A stretch of DNA of 64,000 nucleotides from Impatiens glandulifera (Eukaryota; Streptophyta; Magnoliopsida; Ericales; Balsaminaceae): NCBI RefSeq assembly GCF_907164915.1, contig NC_061866.1:42348320-42412319 (forward strand), read 5' to 3'. The translations under genes were made by a program, and so were the position numbers. Below, in pieces: positions 28,465 to 39,325 of the stretch (positions are counted from its first letter, which is position 1; each line of letters begins with the position of its first letter). The notes beneath the pieces are model-generated. The model was not told where the DNA came from and searched no databases. It saw only the letters and a program-made list of their open reading frames with translations.

Positions 28465-29880
28465 TTATGCATCATCATCTTCATCTTCATCTTCATCATC
28501 ATCATCCTCATCATCATCAACTTGTTCTTCATTCTGTTCCTCTGGTAATTTTCCCTGATGAGAAGTGATCAAGTTAACCAATTGTTTTATCTGTTCTTCC
28601 AATACATTTTTTGCTGTACAAAGTGTCTCCAAAAATTTCTCTCTTGAATGTGCTCTACTAACTTTATCAAGCTGCTTAACCACTACACCCAATTCCGAAT
28701 TCACAGCTTCCAATTGATTACTAACATAGTACTCTTCATCGTCTTTGTCTTTGTCTTTGTCTTCGTCTTTGTCTTTGTCTTTGTCTTCGTCTTCGTCTTT
28801 GTCTTCTTCCATCGTCTCTACAACTTTATCCTCAATTACAGTTATGTCACCAAATTGTACTTGTCTCTTATCCATTTCTGTTTCAATTATCTTATCAGAA
28901 TAAAATGGAAAAAGTTTCATAATATCAACATTTAAGTTCCACCCATGAACAACATCCCATTTTTCTTCTTCTTCTTCATCATCTTCTTCTTCCCCATATG
29001 TGATCTTTGTAGAAAGCTCAAACATCTTATCAACTTGATAATTTGTAGATTTATATCGTTTGAAGAATCTATGCTTTCTCAACATCTTCAAAGTAGGTCT
29101 CTTTTCTGGATTTAGTTTCAAACATTTCTTGACAAGACTCTTGAACTTTTTCGAAAAGGTAATGTCATGATCATTTTCTTTATAATTCGAACAAGAAAAT
29201 CTCTGATTGATCTTCTTGTTCATAGACTTTGACATAGGAATGTCAGACAGAGGTGCTTTTCCATGAGCTAATTCAAGAGCTAAGATTCCAAATGACCAAA
29301 TGTCGGATTTCATAGAATACCCATCATTAGATTCAATCAACTCCGGAGCAATCCAATAAGGATTCCCGTTTATGTTCTTCATCTTCCTCCGAGAAGAGCA
29401 CCACAAACCGAAATCTGAAAATTTGAATGTTCCATTGAGATCAACAAGGATGTTTCCAGCTTTAAGTTCCATGTTGAGAATTTCCATGGAGTGAAGATAA
29501 GACAAGAGATTTAAGGTTTGTTTAAGAAATATATAGATATGACTTTCCGGCAATCCGGTGGGGAAAGAACGGGACATTAAGGATTGGAGAGAACCGGCAG
29601 ACATTAATGGCATAACTACCCATATTTTGTTGTCGGCGGCTATGAAAGTGCAGTGGGAATTGAGGATGTTTGGATGATTTAGAGTTGGAGTGCACATGAT
29701 TGAATCGAAATCGGTGAGAGATTTATCGAGATTGATGGATTTAATGGCGACATAAGTATTCATCGGCTCGCAAAATGCCCTGTAAACAATGGTGCTGGTC
29801 CCTCGGCCTATTTCTTCGCTGATTATGTATGATTTTGAATCGAGAGGGTATTCGGGTTCTTGATCTTCATCGATATCCAT
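28465..29880 (-). CDS. BLUS1-like protein kinase homologue, copy 1 (probable pseudokinase)
   Basis: Intronless, 471 residues. N-lobe: glycine loop GRGTSTIVY (25-33) and VAIK with K47. The alpha-C stretch before LNHPNIL has no glutamate to pair with K47. The catalytic loop reads NMELKAGN in place of HRDLKAGN, so the catalytic Asp is Glu (E138) and His/Arg are lost. DFG (156-158) and APE remain. The C-terminal third is acidic, with a GWNLN motif, a KRQVQFG motif and a DK/DE run coded by a hexamer microsatellite near 28738-28806, then a predicted helical tail. Wording such as WVVMPLMSAGSL and ALELAHG matches BLUS1 (blue-light stomatal signalling kinase, STE20/GCK class). Likely a binding or scaffold protein if expressed. 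Confidence 0.85.
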   Translation of the reverse strand: MDIDEDQEPEYPLDSKSYIISEEIGRGTSTIVYRAFCEPMNTYVAIKSINLDKSLTDFDSIMCTPTLNHPNILNSHCTFIAADNKIWVVMPLMSAGSLQSLMSRSFPTGLPESHIYIFLKQTLNLLSYLHSMEILNMELKAGNILVDLNGTFKFSDFGLWCSSRRKMKNINGNPYWIAPELIESNDGYSMKSDIWSFGILALELAHGKAPLSDIPMSKSMNKKINQRFSCSNYKENDHDITFSKKFKSLVKKCLKLNPEKRPTLKMLRKHRFFKRYKSTNYQVDKMFELSTKITYGEEEDDEEEEEKWDVVHGWNLNVDIMKLFPFYSDKIIETEMDKRQVQFGDITVIEDKVVETMEEDKDEDEDKDKDKDEDKDKDKDDEEYYVSNQLEAVNSELGVVVKQLDKVSRAHSREKFLETLCTAKNVLEEQIKQLVNLITSHQGKLPEEQNEEQVDDDEDDDDEDEDEDDDA

Positions 29881-31446
29881 GATGAATGAAGATCAATTTT
29901 TGGATTCGATGTTTTTTTTGGGGTTTTTGATTCTTCTCAAGTGGGGTTTTTTGAAAGATTGAAGATTTTTTTCTTGAATCTTGATTAAAGCGGGAATAAA
30001 AAGGAGGGAATAGGTTTCAGCCGTTTTCTTTTGAAGATTGTTACAAGTTTTCTTTTTAATATTTGGAACTAGAAGACAATTTAATAATAACTATTTATAT
30101 TATAAATAATTTAATTAAAAATATTATTTTATTGTGTATAAAAGAAAATTTGTTCAAACTCAATATTTTTTTCTAAATAGATCCGAATTTAAAAAGAACT
30201 TGGATAATTTGTTAGATCAATGAGAAAGTCGGTGAATTCGATCAGGAAGCTAATAGTTCTTTTTAATAATTTACGAGTTTAATAATACGTTTAGCGACTG
30301 TTTTATTTTATTTTTACTAATTTTTTTATGTTTTATACCTCTTTTTATATATTTTTTTCTTTCATGTTATCATTAATTGTTTGTGTGCTAAACCAGTATT
30401 ATCATTTTCTATTATAAATTAATTATTTAAAAAAAAATACAACAATATTTTCAGTAGATTTATCTCTAGAAATTTATAAAATAAATGAGGATGGTGAATG
30501 ACTCTATTAACAACTAACAAACTGATTTATGATTTTGTCAAGGAAAAAGAAATTAAAATTCATTTATTACTAATGGGGGATCATATTGAAAAGATAAAAA
30601 TTGCATTGAATATAGGAGAAAAATAAACCAAAATAGATATTTAGTGTATGAGTTGCTAAGATATATAAAAAATAACTTTAATAAAATTCTTGTAAAAACT
30701 TAATAAAGTTGAACTTAGGTGTTTTTTATAATTTTCATTTTTTTTTAATTCAATTCTCCTTTTGATCTTTAAGAATTAGCACAATTTAGTATATTTCCAA
30801 GTTTTCTTAAACTTAATGAAATCATGAAAGCTTTATTATTCTAATGATCTTGTATTCAATGATTGATCAAACATTTTTCTTACAAATTCCTCTAGTTTAA
30901 GAGCCTTATCTCCTCCACAATCATCTAATGCCTTCCAAACTTCTTCAATGGAAAACCTAGCTTTAAGTCAAGTCCGTTGAACAAACGAGACACTTTTCAT
31001 TGCGATACCCGTCGATTATGATTGTTTTCAGTGTAAAAATCCCTAGAATCTCATGATGTCCATTTTGATCCCAACTAGCATGATACTTTGGTTAGTATAA
31101 CAAAATTTACAATTTTTCACAAATTTGAGATCTTTGCAAATAAAAAGGATCTAGATATAAAATGTTTTCTCATCTTTCCAAAACAAATTTGTGATGTTTT
31201 TGTACTCATTTTTTGAGAGCTTTAAATTTAATTGAGTTTAGTAAGAATTTCTTAGAATATTTTCTTCTGATTTTGCCCAATCTTTTAAGGTTTCATTTGT
31301 TTTACATGCTTGGATGTGTGTTTTTCTTTCTAAAGTGACAATCTTTTCATCAATTCACAATCAACACAATAGTCTGATATTGACAAGAGTAATCAAAATG
31401 AAGAAACACCACAATATCTAATTTAAAGACTCAATGATAGTAAGAA
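29881..31446. other. Spacer between kinase copies 1 and 2
   Basis: Promoter side of copy 1 plus AT-rich DNA. It contains a LINE scrap at 30830-30965; no other gene seen. Confidence 0.5.
30830..30965 (-). mobile_element. LINE reverse-transcriptase scrap
   Basis: Minus-strand reading FSIEEVWKALDDCGGDKAL resembles the first RT block of plant L1 elements (F-EEEV--A--DC--DKSPGPDGF). Stops follow within a few dozen codons. Short and decayed. Confidence 0.45.
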
Positions 31447-32754
31447 TTATGCATTGTCTTCTTTTCCATTCTGTTCAGCTCGTGGAGGGTTGTAGAATGG
31501 CACCTCGAACAACACCCCGCCACGAGAATTAAACAAACTAGTTATTCGATTCAACTGCTCTTGTAATCTCGTTTTTACTGTAAAAAGTGTCTCCAAATAA
31601 TCTGTTCTCGAAGAGGTCCAACAAACTACATCCAGCTGCTTAATCACTTTATGCAATTCGGCATTCACAGCTTCCAACTTAGCATAATCGCAGTATTCAT
31701 CTTCATCTTCCTCCTCCACTTGGATTTCATTAGAACAAAATGGAAAAAGCTTCAAAATATCGGCATTTAACTTCCACCCACTAACAACATTCACTTCTTC
31801 ATCATCATCATCTTTTTCTTCACCTCTGATCTCTGTGTAAAGTTCAAACCTGTTTACAATAGGAGGCAAGTCTTTCAGTATCTTATCCACTAGATAATAT
31901 GTGGATTTACATTTTTCGAAGAAAGGATGGTTCTGCAGCATGTTCAACGTCGGTCTCTTTGCTGGATTACGTTTCAAACAACTCTTAACAAGATTCTTGA
32001 ATGTTTCAGAGAAGGTCTTTTCAGTACTGTTTTCGTCAAATTTCCAAAAAGAAAATCTCTGTTTCATCTTCTTGATCATAGACTTGGACAGAGGAAAGTC
32101 ATACAGAGGTGGTTTTCCATGAGCTAATTCGAGAGCTAAGATTCCAAATGACCAAATATTCGATTTGACAGAATACGCATCACTAGATTCAATCAACTCC
32201 GGCGCAACCCAATAAGATTTCGCTGTGACGTTTCTCATCAACTGCTGCGACGAAAGCCACAAACCAAAATCAGAAAATTTGAATGTTCCATCGTGATCAA
32301 GAAGGATGTTTCCAGCTTTAAGTTCAATGTCAGGAGATTCCATTTGTTGGAGATAAGACAAAAGATTAAAGATTGGTTTAAGAAAGATTGCAATATATTC
32401 TTCTGGAAGTCCGGTAGGGAAGGAACATGACATTATGGATTGGAGAGAGCCGACAGACATTAATGGCATAACTACCCATACTAGGTTTTCGGCAGCAAGG
32501 AAAGTGCAGTGGGAATTGAGGATGTTTGGATGATTTAGAACCGGCGGCGCGGGAATGGTTGAATCTAAATGACTAAGAGTTAGAGAATTGTTGGATTTAT
32601 CGAATTTGATGGATTTTATCACGACATTGGTATTCATTGGGTCGCAAAATGCTCTGTAGATTATGGTGTTCGTCCCACGGCCGATTACTTCGATGATTGT
32701 GTAAGAGTTAGCATCGACTGGGTAATTGTGTTCTTGGTTTTCGCCTTTATCCAT
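31447..32754 (-). CDS. BLUS1-like protein kinase homologue, copy 2 (probable pseudokinase)
   Basis: Intronless, 435 residues. Glycine loop GRGTNTIIY (25-33), K47 in VVIK. An insertion (KSNNSLTLSHLD) and loss of the alpha-C glutamate precede LNHPNIL. The catalytic loop reads PDIELKAGN, so as in copy 1 the catalytic Asp is Glu (E144). DFG (162-164) and APE are kept. The tail keeps the GWKLN motif but has lost the R-x-V-Q-F motif present in the other copies, and its acidic part is shorter. Closest in-window relative is copy 1, with which it shares the SDFGLW segment and the AspToGlu change, so the change preceded their split. Same class and caveats as copy 1. Confidence 0.85.
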   Translation of the reverse strand: MDKGENQEHNYPVDANSYTIIEVIGRGTNTIIYRAFCDPMNTNVVIKSIKFDKSNNSLTLSHLDSTIPAPPVLNHPNILNSHCTFLAAENLVWVVMPLMSVGSLQSIMSCSFPTGLPEEYIAIFLKPIFNLLSYLQQMESPDIELKAGNILLDHDGTFKFSDFGLWLSSQQLMRNVTAKSYWVAPELIESSDAYSVKSNIWSFGILALELAHGKPPLYDFPLSKSMIKKMKQRFSFWKFDENSTEKTFSETFKNLVKSCLKRNPAKRPTLNMLQNHPFFEKCKSTYYLVDKILKDLPPIVNRFELYTEIRGEEKDDDDEEVNVVSGWKLNADILKLFPFCSNEIQVEEEDEDEYCDYAKLEAVNAELHKVIKQLDVVCWTSSRTDYLETLFTVKTRLQEQLNRITSLFNSRGGVLFEVPFYNPPRAEQNGKEDNA

Positions 32755-34312
32755 GGCGAATGAAGATCGATTCTTGGATTGAAGATCTGAAGTGGGTTTT
32801 TCGAAAGATTGAAGTTTTTTCTTGAATCAAGATGAGAGTAGGAATTAAAGGAGGGAAAAGTGTTTGATTTCTTGTAAACATAGATGGATAGAAAACTGTT
32901 AAATCGGTTATATATTTTCTTTTTGTATGGTTTTTTTAAAAACAATTTTTGTGGTTAATAATAGTTAAATTATTTAATTAATCAATTAAAATATTTTTAC
33001 TTATTAAATATAAATTTTAAATACAAAATGATAATTTAGAGGGTATTCTAATTTGTATGATTTATTAAAAGATAACAAGGGTTGAAGAATCATATGGATT
33101 TTAAATGTTCAAGGTTGTCCAAAACAAAAATTTATTATTTTTAATTTCCGACGCTTAATAAGGGCCGTCATTTAAACGTTGATAGCATACCAAGAAGATT
33201 TATTAGTATTATAAAATATATCTATGGATTGGATTTTACAGATTTTATTAACCATTTATGACATGAAAAAACAAAAAATATCTTCTAAGACATTATCGAT
33301 TTTATTAACTATAGAAAAGATCATTATTTATTTTAGCCACCAAAACATAAATTTGAATCACAAAATAAATAAATAAAATGAGAGAGGTATTTAATATACA
33401 AGATTATTAAGACAATATAAATTTTAAAATTGATTATTATTTAGACCCCAATTTTAACATTTAGATATAATATTTAACTAGATTAATATTGGATTATTAA
33501 GAACTCTCCCTTCAAATTTGAATTTGTTCAAAACCAAATGAGAAGATATATAGTATAAACTTATTGATTCATGTCTCATTTATAAACAAATCACTTATTA
33601 TTATTAATCTTTACTTTTTATGTTATAACGTGTTGTATTAATATAAAACAACCAATTTCAAGTTAATAAATATGAAAACGATGACAATGAATAACCAAAT
33701 ACGAGTGCAAAAAGAAGTTAATCAATGATTTAACTAACGGGGATACGAACTCTTCTGAAACTAGTAGCGCGTAAATCATGTCAAATCAAGACAAAAAAAA
33801 AGTAGGTATATGAAATATTCAATTTTTTTATTATTCTTCTATCCCTATACCATAATCCCATTGTTGCAAGCAACGGTTTCGGGTAAGAGAAATTTGGTAA
33901 AAACAAAACCACCAAGTGGACATTATAGTAGCGTTAAACCATTTTTTTTCTTTCATTTTTTAGACTCATTTATTCCCTAGAATCACAGCAACACCATGAC
34001 ACATAACAAATAACTAAATCTAAAATACTATTAATCATTAAAGAATCCCCTAATTTTACCATATAAAGAAAAATTCAAACTAAGATACACAACTCTTAAG
34101 AATTGAGATATCCATTTTGTTTTTGTGACCAAATTGTTTAATTCTTTTTGACATATTCCATTATTAAGCAACATAAGAGTAATGCCATATATGAATAGAG
34201 AATTGTATCAAAACATTATGTTTTCAAGACAATATCAAACTTAAAAAGTATAGTAGTAGAAATATTAGTAAGTTCTATGAATCATCATCTTCTCGAGTCT
34301 ATTCTATTACAC
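32755..34312. other. Spacer between kinase copies 2 and 3
   Basis: From about 32970 this DNA matches 38110-39325 in pieces (for example CGTCATTTAAACGTTGATAG at 33166 and 38345), showing that the spacer was duplicated with copy 3/4. No gene seen. Confidence 0.6.
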
Positions 34313-35707
34313 CTAATTCATCTGCAACACCGAGTCTGGCTCCGGTAAGGGCTGCGCTAGTTCATTAAACTTCCCATTCCGCAACACTCCGCCGTGAGTA
34401 ATGATCAAGCTATTCACTTGATATAACTGATTTTCCATGCTATCTTTCACAAAATAAAGTGTCGCCAATATTTCATCTCTACTTGTTGTTTCATTAACCT
34501 CATCCATCTTCTCACTGATTATATCCATCATCTCACTCACTTCTAAAAACTTGCCAAACTTCTTCTCTTCATTTTCCTCTTCCTCCAGCTCCTCCTCTGG
34601 CTGTTCATCTACCTCCATTACTTCTTTCTCCTCGATTATGGTTTTGTCTTTCTCCTCGATTATGGTTTTGCCGCCAAATTGGACATGTCGGGTTTCTCTC
34701 AAACCAATTGGAACATTATACAAAATTGGACAAAGTTCCAATTTTTCATCCTTTAAATTCCACCCACTAATTCTCAATTTAACTTCTTCCTTTTCTTTGT
34801 CATCTTCATCTGTCCTGGTTATAAGCTTAGACTTGCCTTTCACCATGCTCTTGGCTAGAAAGTCAGCGGATTTACAATCTCGAAAGAAAACATGTCTCTG
34901 CAACATCTCCAAAGTAGGCCTATTTCCAGGATCTTGTTCCAAGCATTCTCGAACAAGATTCTTGAAAGTTTCAGAGAAACTCTTGTCAGAACAAGAAGTT
35001 TTCTTATAGTTTTCATAATTCCCTAAAAAGAACCTCTCATTGATTTTCTTGATTAGAGATTGAGAGAGTTGATCAATTTCAAACAGAGGTGGCTTTCCGT
35101 GTAATAATTCTAGAGCTAAGATTCCCAATGACCAAATATCTGCTTTCACAGAATACCCATCACTAGATTGAGTCACTTCCGGCGCAACCCAGTACAGAGG
35201 TGGCTGCGAAGATGACGACGAAGACGACCAACAAGAAGAAGAAAGAGAACCCAGTTCGGATATGGAAGAAGAGTAACTGAAATCAGCCAATTGAACTTGT
35301 CCTTTATGATCAAGAAGGATGTTTCCGGCATTAATGTCACGATGAAGAGTTTCATTGGCGTGCAAAGACGACAACTGATTCAAGATTTGGTTAAGAATAA
35401 CGGCAATACAGGCTTCTGTAAGTCCATTTGGGAAGGAATAGAACATTAAGCACCGGAGAGAGCCGGCGACGGAGAATGATGGCAAAACTGACCAGTTATT
35501 GCGGCGGTTGTCGACTGGTTCGGAACCCTGACCAGATTGATTGATGGATTTGATCACGACATAAGAATTCATGGGGATGCAAAATGCTCTGAAGATAGTG
35601 CAGTTCTTGCCGCGACCGATTTTTTGGATGACTTTGTAACATTTTGGATCCATAGGGAATTTGGGTTCTTCGTTGATATCCTCTTTTGAGACTGATTGAT
35701 TATCCAT
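34313..35707 (-). CDS. BLUS1-like protein kinase homologue, copy 3 (pseudokinase with alpha-C deletion)
   Basis: Intronless, 464 residues from the ATG at 35705-35707 (MDNQSVSK), chosen because it aligns with the starts of the sister copies; another ATG lies 12 codons upstream. Glycine loop GRGKNCTIF, K53 in VVIK. About 25 residues covering the alpha-C helix, HPNIL and strand beta-4 are missing: VVIKSINQ runs by a short Gln/Asn/Arg linker straight to SVLPSFSVAGSL. HRD is intact (122-124) but the following Lys is Asn (HRDINAGN), and DFG is DFS (142-144). The tail has GWNLK, RHVQFGG, an acidic block and a helical end (VSEMMDIISEKMDEVNE). Without alpha-C and the Mg-binding Gly/Lys set it should not be an active kinase. 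Confidence 0.85.
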   Translation of the reverse strand: MDNQSVSKEDINEEPKFPMDPKCYKVIQKIGRGKNCTIFRAFCIPMNSYVVIKSINQSGQGSEPVDNRRNNWSVLPSFSVAGSLRCLMFYSFPNGLTEACIAVILNQILNQLSSLHANETLHRDINAGNILLDHKGQVQLADFSYSSSISELGSLSSSCWSSSSSSSQPPLYWVAPEVTQSSDGYSVKADIWSLGILALELLHGKPPLFEIDQLSQSLIKKINERFFLGNYENYKKTSCSDKSFSETFKNLVRECLEQDPGNRPTLEMLQRHVFFRDCKSADFLAKSMVKGKSKLITRTDEDDKEKEEVKLRISGWNLKDEKLELCPILYNVPIGLRETRHVQFGGKTIIEEKDKTIIEEKEVMEVDEQPEEELEEEENEEKKFGKFLEVSEMMDIISEKMDEVNETTSRDEILATLYFVKDSMENQLYQVNSLIITHGGVLRNGKFNELAQPLPEPDSVLQMN

Positions 35708-37225
35708 TGAAACTGCTATAGAAGAAGAGGGAATGAATTTCATGAATCTTGATGATCAGAGGATGTGTAAATGAGTCTTAATTTCTTGATTAGTAGTATG
35801 AAATGCTCTTAATATAAAAGGTATTATACATTGGGTTAGAAAAATTAGTGATAAAAATAAGTTAAAACAGAATAATAATAATAATATCCAAATATTATTT
35901 AATATATCTAATCTCTAAAACATTATACCCAAAATAGGTAAATATGGTATTAATGTTGAAATTATTCATACATTAGGAAAATTTTTAAATTTTGATATTA
36001 CGTTTTACACCGAAATAAATAAATTTAATATTAATTTAATTATAAAAAATATTTTTTTTAAAAAAAATTAAAATATAATTACATGTAATATTATTAATAT
36101 GCAATCTCTAAATATTATATTGTAAAAAGTATAAAATTATTTTTTTTAATTTAAAGTGTTTTTATTAATTAAATTAATATCGATTTGTTCAGTATACCAA
36201 AAAAATAGGTAAAATATAATATTTATGATGCCGAAATTATTGATACTGGAAAGTTATGAAAATTTTGAAAAATTTGATATCTAGTTATATACCGAAACAA
36301 TATTTATAAATAAATATATATATATAATACTTATATGAAAATAAATAGATTTAATATTAATTTAATTATAAAAATTATTATTTAAAATCAAATCAAAATA
36401 TAATTATACCTTAATATTATTCGATAAAAATTAAAACTAATTTTCTTTCACTATAAATTGTTTTGTTTTTATAATTAAATTAATATAGAATTTTTGTATA
36501 ACAAATAAAAGTATAGCACCAATGCCTAAAAATGAAAATTTGATATACGACAATATACCAAAATAATATTTATAATACTTATAAAAAATAAAATAAATTT
36601 ATATTAATTTAATTAAGTTAGTTATGTGATCAAATCACTATTTTATCCTTTTTATTTTGTCAGCAGAACACTCATAAGTAAACAACACTAAACATAGAAC
36701 ATGTATAGTCAATGTTTTACAATATTTGGAAATCACTTTTCTTTTCAGTTTGTTTCACCAATCCACATATATCCAGATTCAACACATAATGCATTCAAAA
36801 AACAACATTAATAATAACCGACTTAATAAAAAAAAAATTGTTGTTGATCAAGCTACACAATTAATAGAAACATATTAGGGATTTACAAGGTTTACTGGAC
36901 TACCGGGCAAGAAGATCCAATTCCTCCATTTATTTCAATTATGATATTTTTATTTTAATAAAATAAAGTCCAAATTTTAATTATAAATGAGGGGTAAAAT
37001 GTGGGTATCTATACTACCCGACTCCGAACCCGATGGGTATATCTATTTTTATCTCATCCAAGATTTGTTGGGTATCCGATCTTCGACGGTACCCATTACC
37101 CGATTAAAATATGAATTTATATTTATTATTTTTTAAATATACTAATATTAAAAACAGAAATGAAAATATTACTTACATCATGCATTATGTACATACGTTA
37201 TAAAAGTTTATTGTTGTTACATATT
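35708..37225. other. Upstream DNA of kinase copy 3
   Basis: Very AT-rich; the first 250 bp resemble the upstream DNA of copy 4. A repeat at 36945-37010 is also found at 58100-58165. No gene seen. Confidence 0.5.
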
Positions 37226-37432
37226 GGAGTTCAACAAAATTAGAAAGGAAGCGAAGAAAGTTTGGAATTTGTTAAATTTGAAAATAAAAAGTGATGAGTG
37301 AGAATAGAAAAAATATTTTATTATTAAGAGAGGAGTTCAACAAAGTTAGAGGAAGTGAAAAAAGTTAAATTTGTTAAATTTGAAAATAAAAAGTGATGAG
37401 TGAGTAGAGAAAAATATTTTATTATTAAGAGA
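37226..37432. repeat. ~105-bp tandem duplication
   Basis: Two adjacent copies starting GGAGTTCAACAAA (37226-37331 and 37332-37432), about 85-90% alike by eye. Confidence 0.85.
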
Positions 37433-37739
37433 ATGAAGATTAAAAGTTACGAGAAAGATAAATTAAAATTATTTTAGAATGGAGTGTGGTATGAATAACA
37501 TAAATAATATATTTACTGTAAACTAGGAAAATTCTCGTGCAATGTACATGGATAAAAATATAATTAAAATAAATTTAATAATAATAAAATAAAAATATGT
37601 ATTTAATGTTTAAAATTCTTAATAAATCACAAATAAAAATAGAACGCTCTCAATCCACATTTTATTTACTTCGGTAAAACAACTTATCTTATCACATATT
37701 TTTTCTAAATGAAACTCTAATCTCGTGACCTTACACTTT

Positions 37740-38080
37740 GGTCAATCAAATATTTGATTCATATAGATTAGTTAGTTAAAAAAATTGAACTTATATTGTT
37801 AAAATGTTTTACGTTCATCAAATTTGGTGTTGAATTTAAAATATAAAGTGTTATTCGCCTAGTTGGTTAAAATGTTGTACTTATTTTGTTAGGTTGCAAG
37901 TCCAAACATATATATAACATTTTAAATTTTATTTTTAACCGTTTTAAGTATATATGTGCGAGTCAACCCACAATTCGACCCAAGTATTCATTTACTCTCA
38001 CATATATATCCAAATTAATTACGGCTCTCGACCCGTAATCTGGACAGTTTAAAAATTAAGCATTATTATTATATATATAT
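37740..38080 (+). repeat. tRNA-related (SINE-like) dispersed repeat, copy 2
   Basis: Second copy of the family at 12590-12985: TTAGTTAGTTAAAAA, GTGTTGAATTTAAAATATAAA, CGCCTAGTTGGTTAAA (box A), GGTTGCAAGTCCAAAC (degraded box B), TTAACCGTTTTAA, GTCAACCCACAATTCGACCC and a terminal AT repeat occur in the same order. More decayed than copy 1. It abuts the left end of the duplicated block that carries kinase copy 4. Confidence 0.5.
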
Positions 38081-39325
38081 ATAATGATGGTAATATGTGA
38101 AATTTAAGAAGTCATTTTAAATTATTTAATTAATTAATTAAACTATTTTTACTTTTATTAAATATAAATTATAAATAAAAAACACAATTTAAAGGGTATT
38201 AAAAATTGTAGGATTTATTAAAAGATAACAATGGTTGAAGAATCATATGGATAGTAAGGGTCTAAGGATTATCCGAACTCAGAAGTATTACCCAAAATGT
38301 TGGCAAAATTTATTATGTTTTAACTTCTGACGCTTAACAAGTGCCGTCATTTAAACGTTGATAGAGTAACATTTGTTATGAAATTGGGCAAAAATATGTA
38401 TGATGTATTGGATTTTACAGATTCCATTAACTATTTATGATATGAAATCTTACAAGGAAAAAACAAAAAATATCTTATTCAATACATTATCAATTTTAAT
38501 CGCGGATCTGAATTGAAAGAAATAAATTACCCCGACTCGATTAGTACCACTCCGTCTTGAGTTGGGGCTAGCTATTGACTTTGATTCTTAATAAGAATAG
38601 AAATTAAGACTTTTACAATTAAGATGATTTTCTTTTTTTTATTACTTTTTTTTTCTTTCGCCTAAGGAATCATGCCTATAGTTCAATAGCAGGAATTAAG
38701 GGTTGATTCTCGTCTAGGTGCCAAGTTGAAAAAAAAAATAAATAGTTTAGTTAATCACCGTAATAGATTCATTATTATTTAGAGAGAGTGTTGAATTAGA
38801 TTAATATCGGACTTTAAGAACTTTTTGAACCATTCTTCAAACCCGAAAGAGATATATTGTGAACTTGTTGATTCATGTCTCATTTTATAATTGAATCACT
38901 TTTTATTATTAATTGTTTTTAAGTTAAAACTAATTTCATTAATATAAAAAACCAAGTTAAGGTAATAAATGTAAATAGGATGACAAACAATATATAACAA
39001 AGTAAACAATTTTTTCTTTCATTTTGGAGACAGCCCTAACCCACTTCAAATTAAGAGATCACATAACAAATAACTAAATCTAAAATACTATTAATCATTA
39101 AAGAATCTCCAAATTTCACCATATAAAGAAAAATTCAAACTAACTCTTAAGAATTGAGATATCCATTTTGTTTTTGTGACCAAATTTCTTAATTCTTTTT
39201 GAATTGTCCAATTATTAAGCAACATAAGAGTAATGACATATATGAATGGAGAATTGTATCAAAATATTATGTTTTCAAGACAATATCAAAATTAAAAAGC
39301 TTATTAGTAGAAATATGAATAAGTT
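38081..39325. other. Duplicated 3' flank of kinase copy 4
   Basis: Matches the spacer 3' of copy 3 (32970-34312) in several blocks. No gene. Confidence 0.55.

Noticed and set aside
28738..28806. Short direct repeats as a CRISPR-like array
   Set aside because: It is a hexamer microsatellite inside kinase copy 1; plant nuclear DNA has no CRISPR arrays and there are no unique spacers.
33735..33790. tRNA-like words (GATACGAACTC)
   Set aside because: No acceptor stem or anticodon arm could be built; no true tRNA gene was found in the window.
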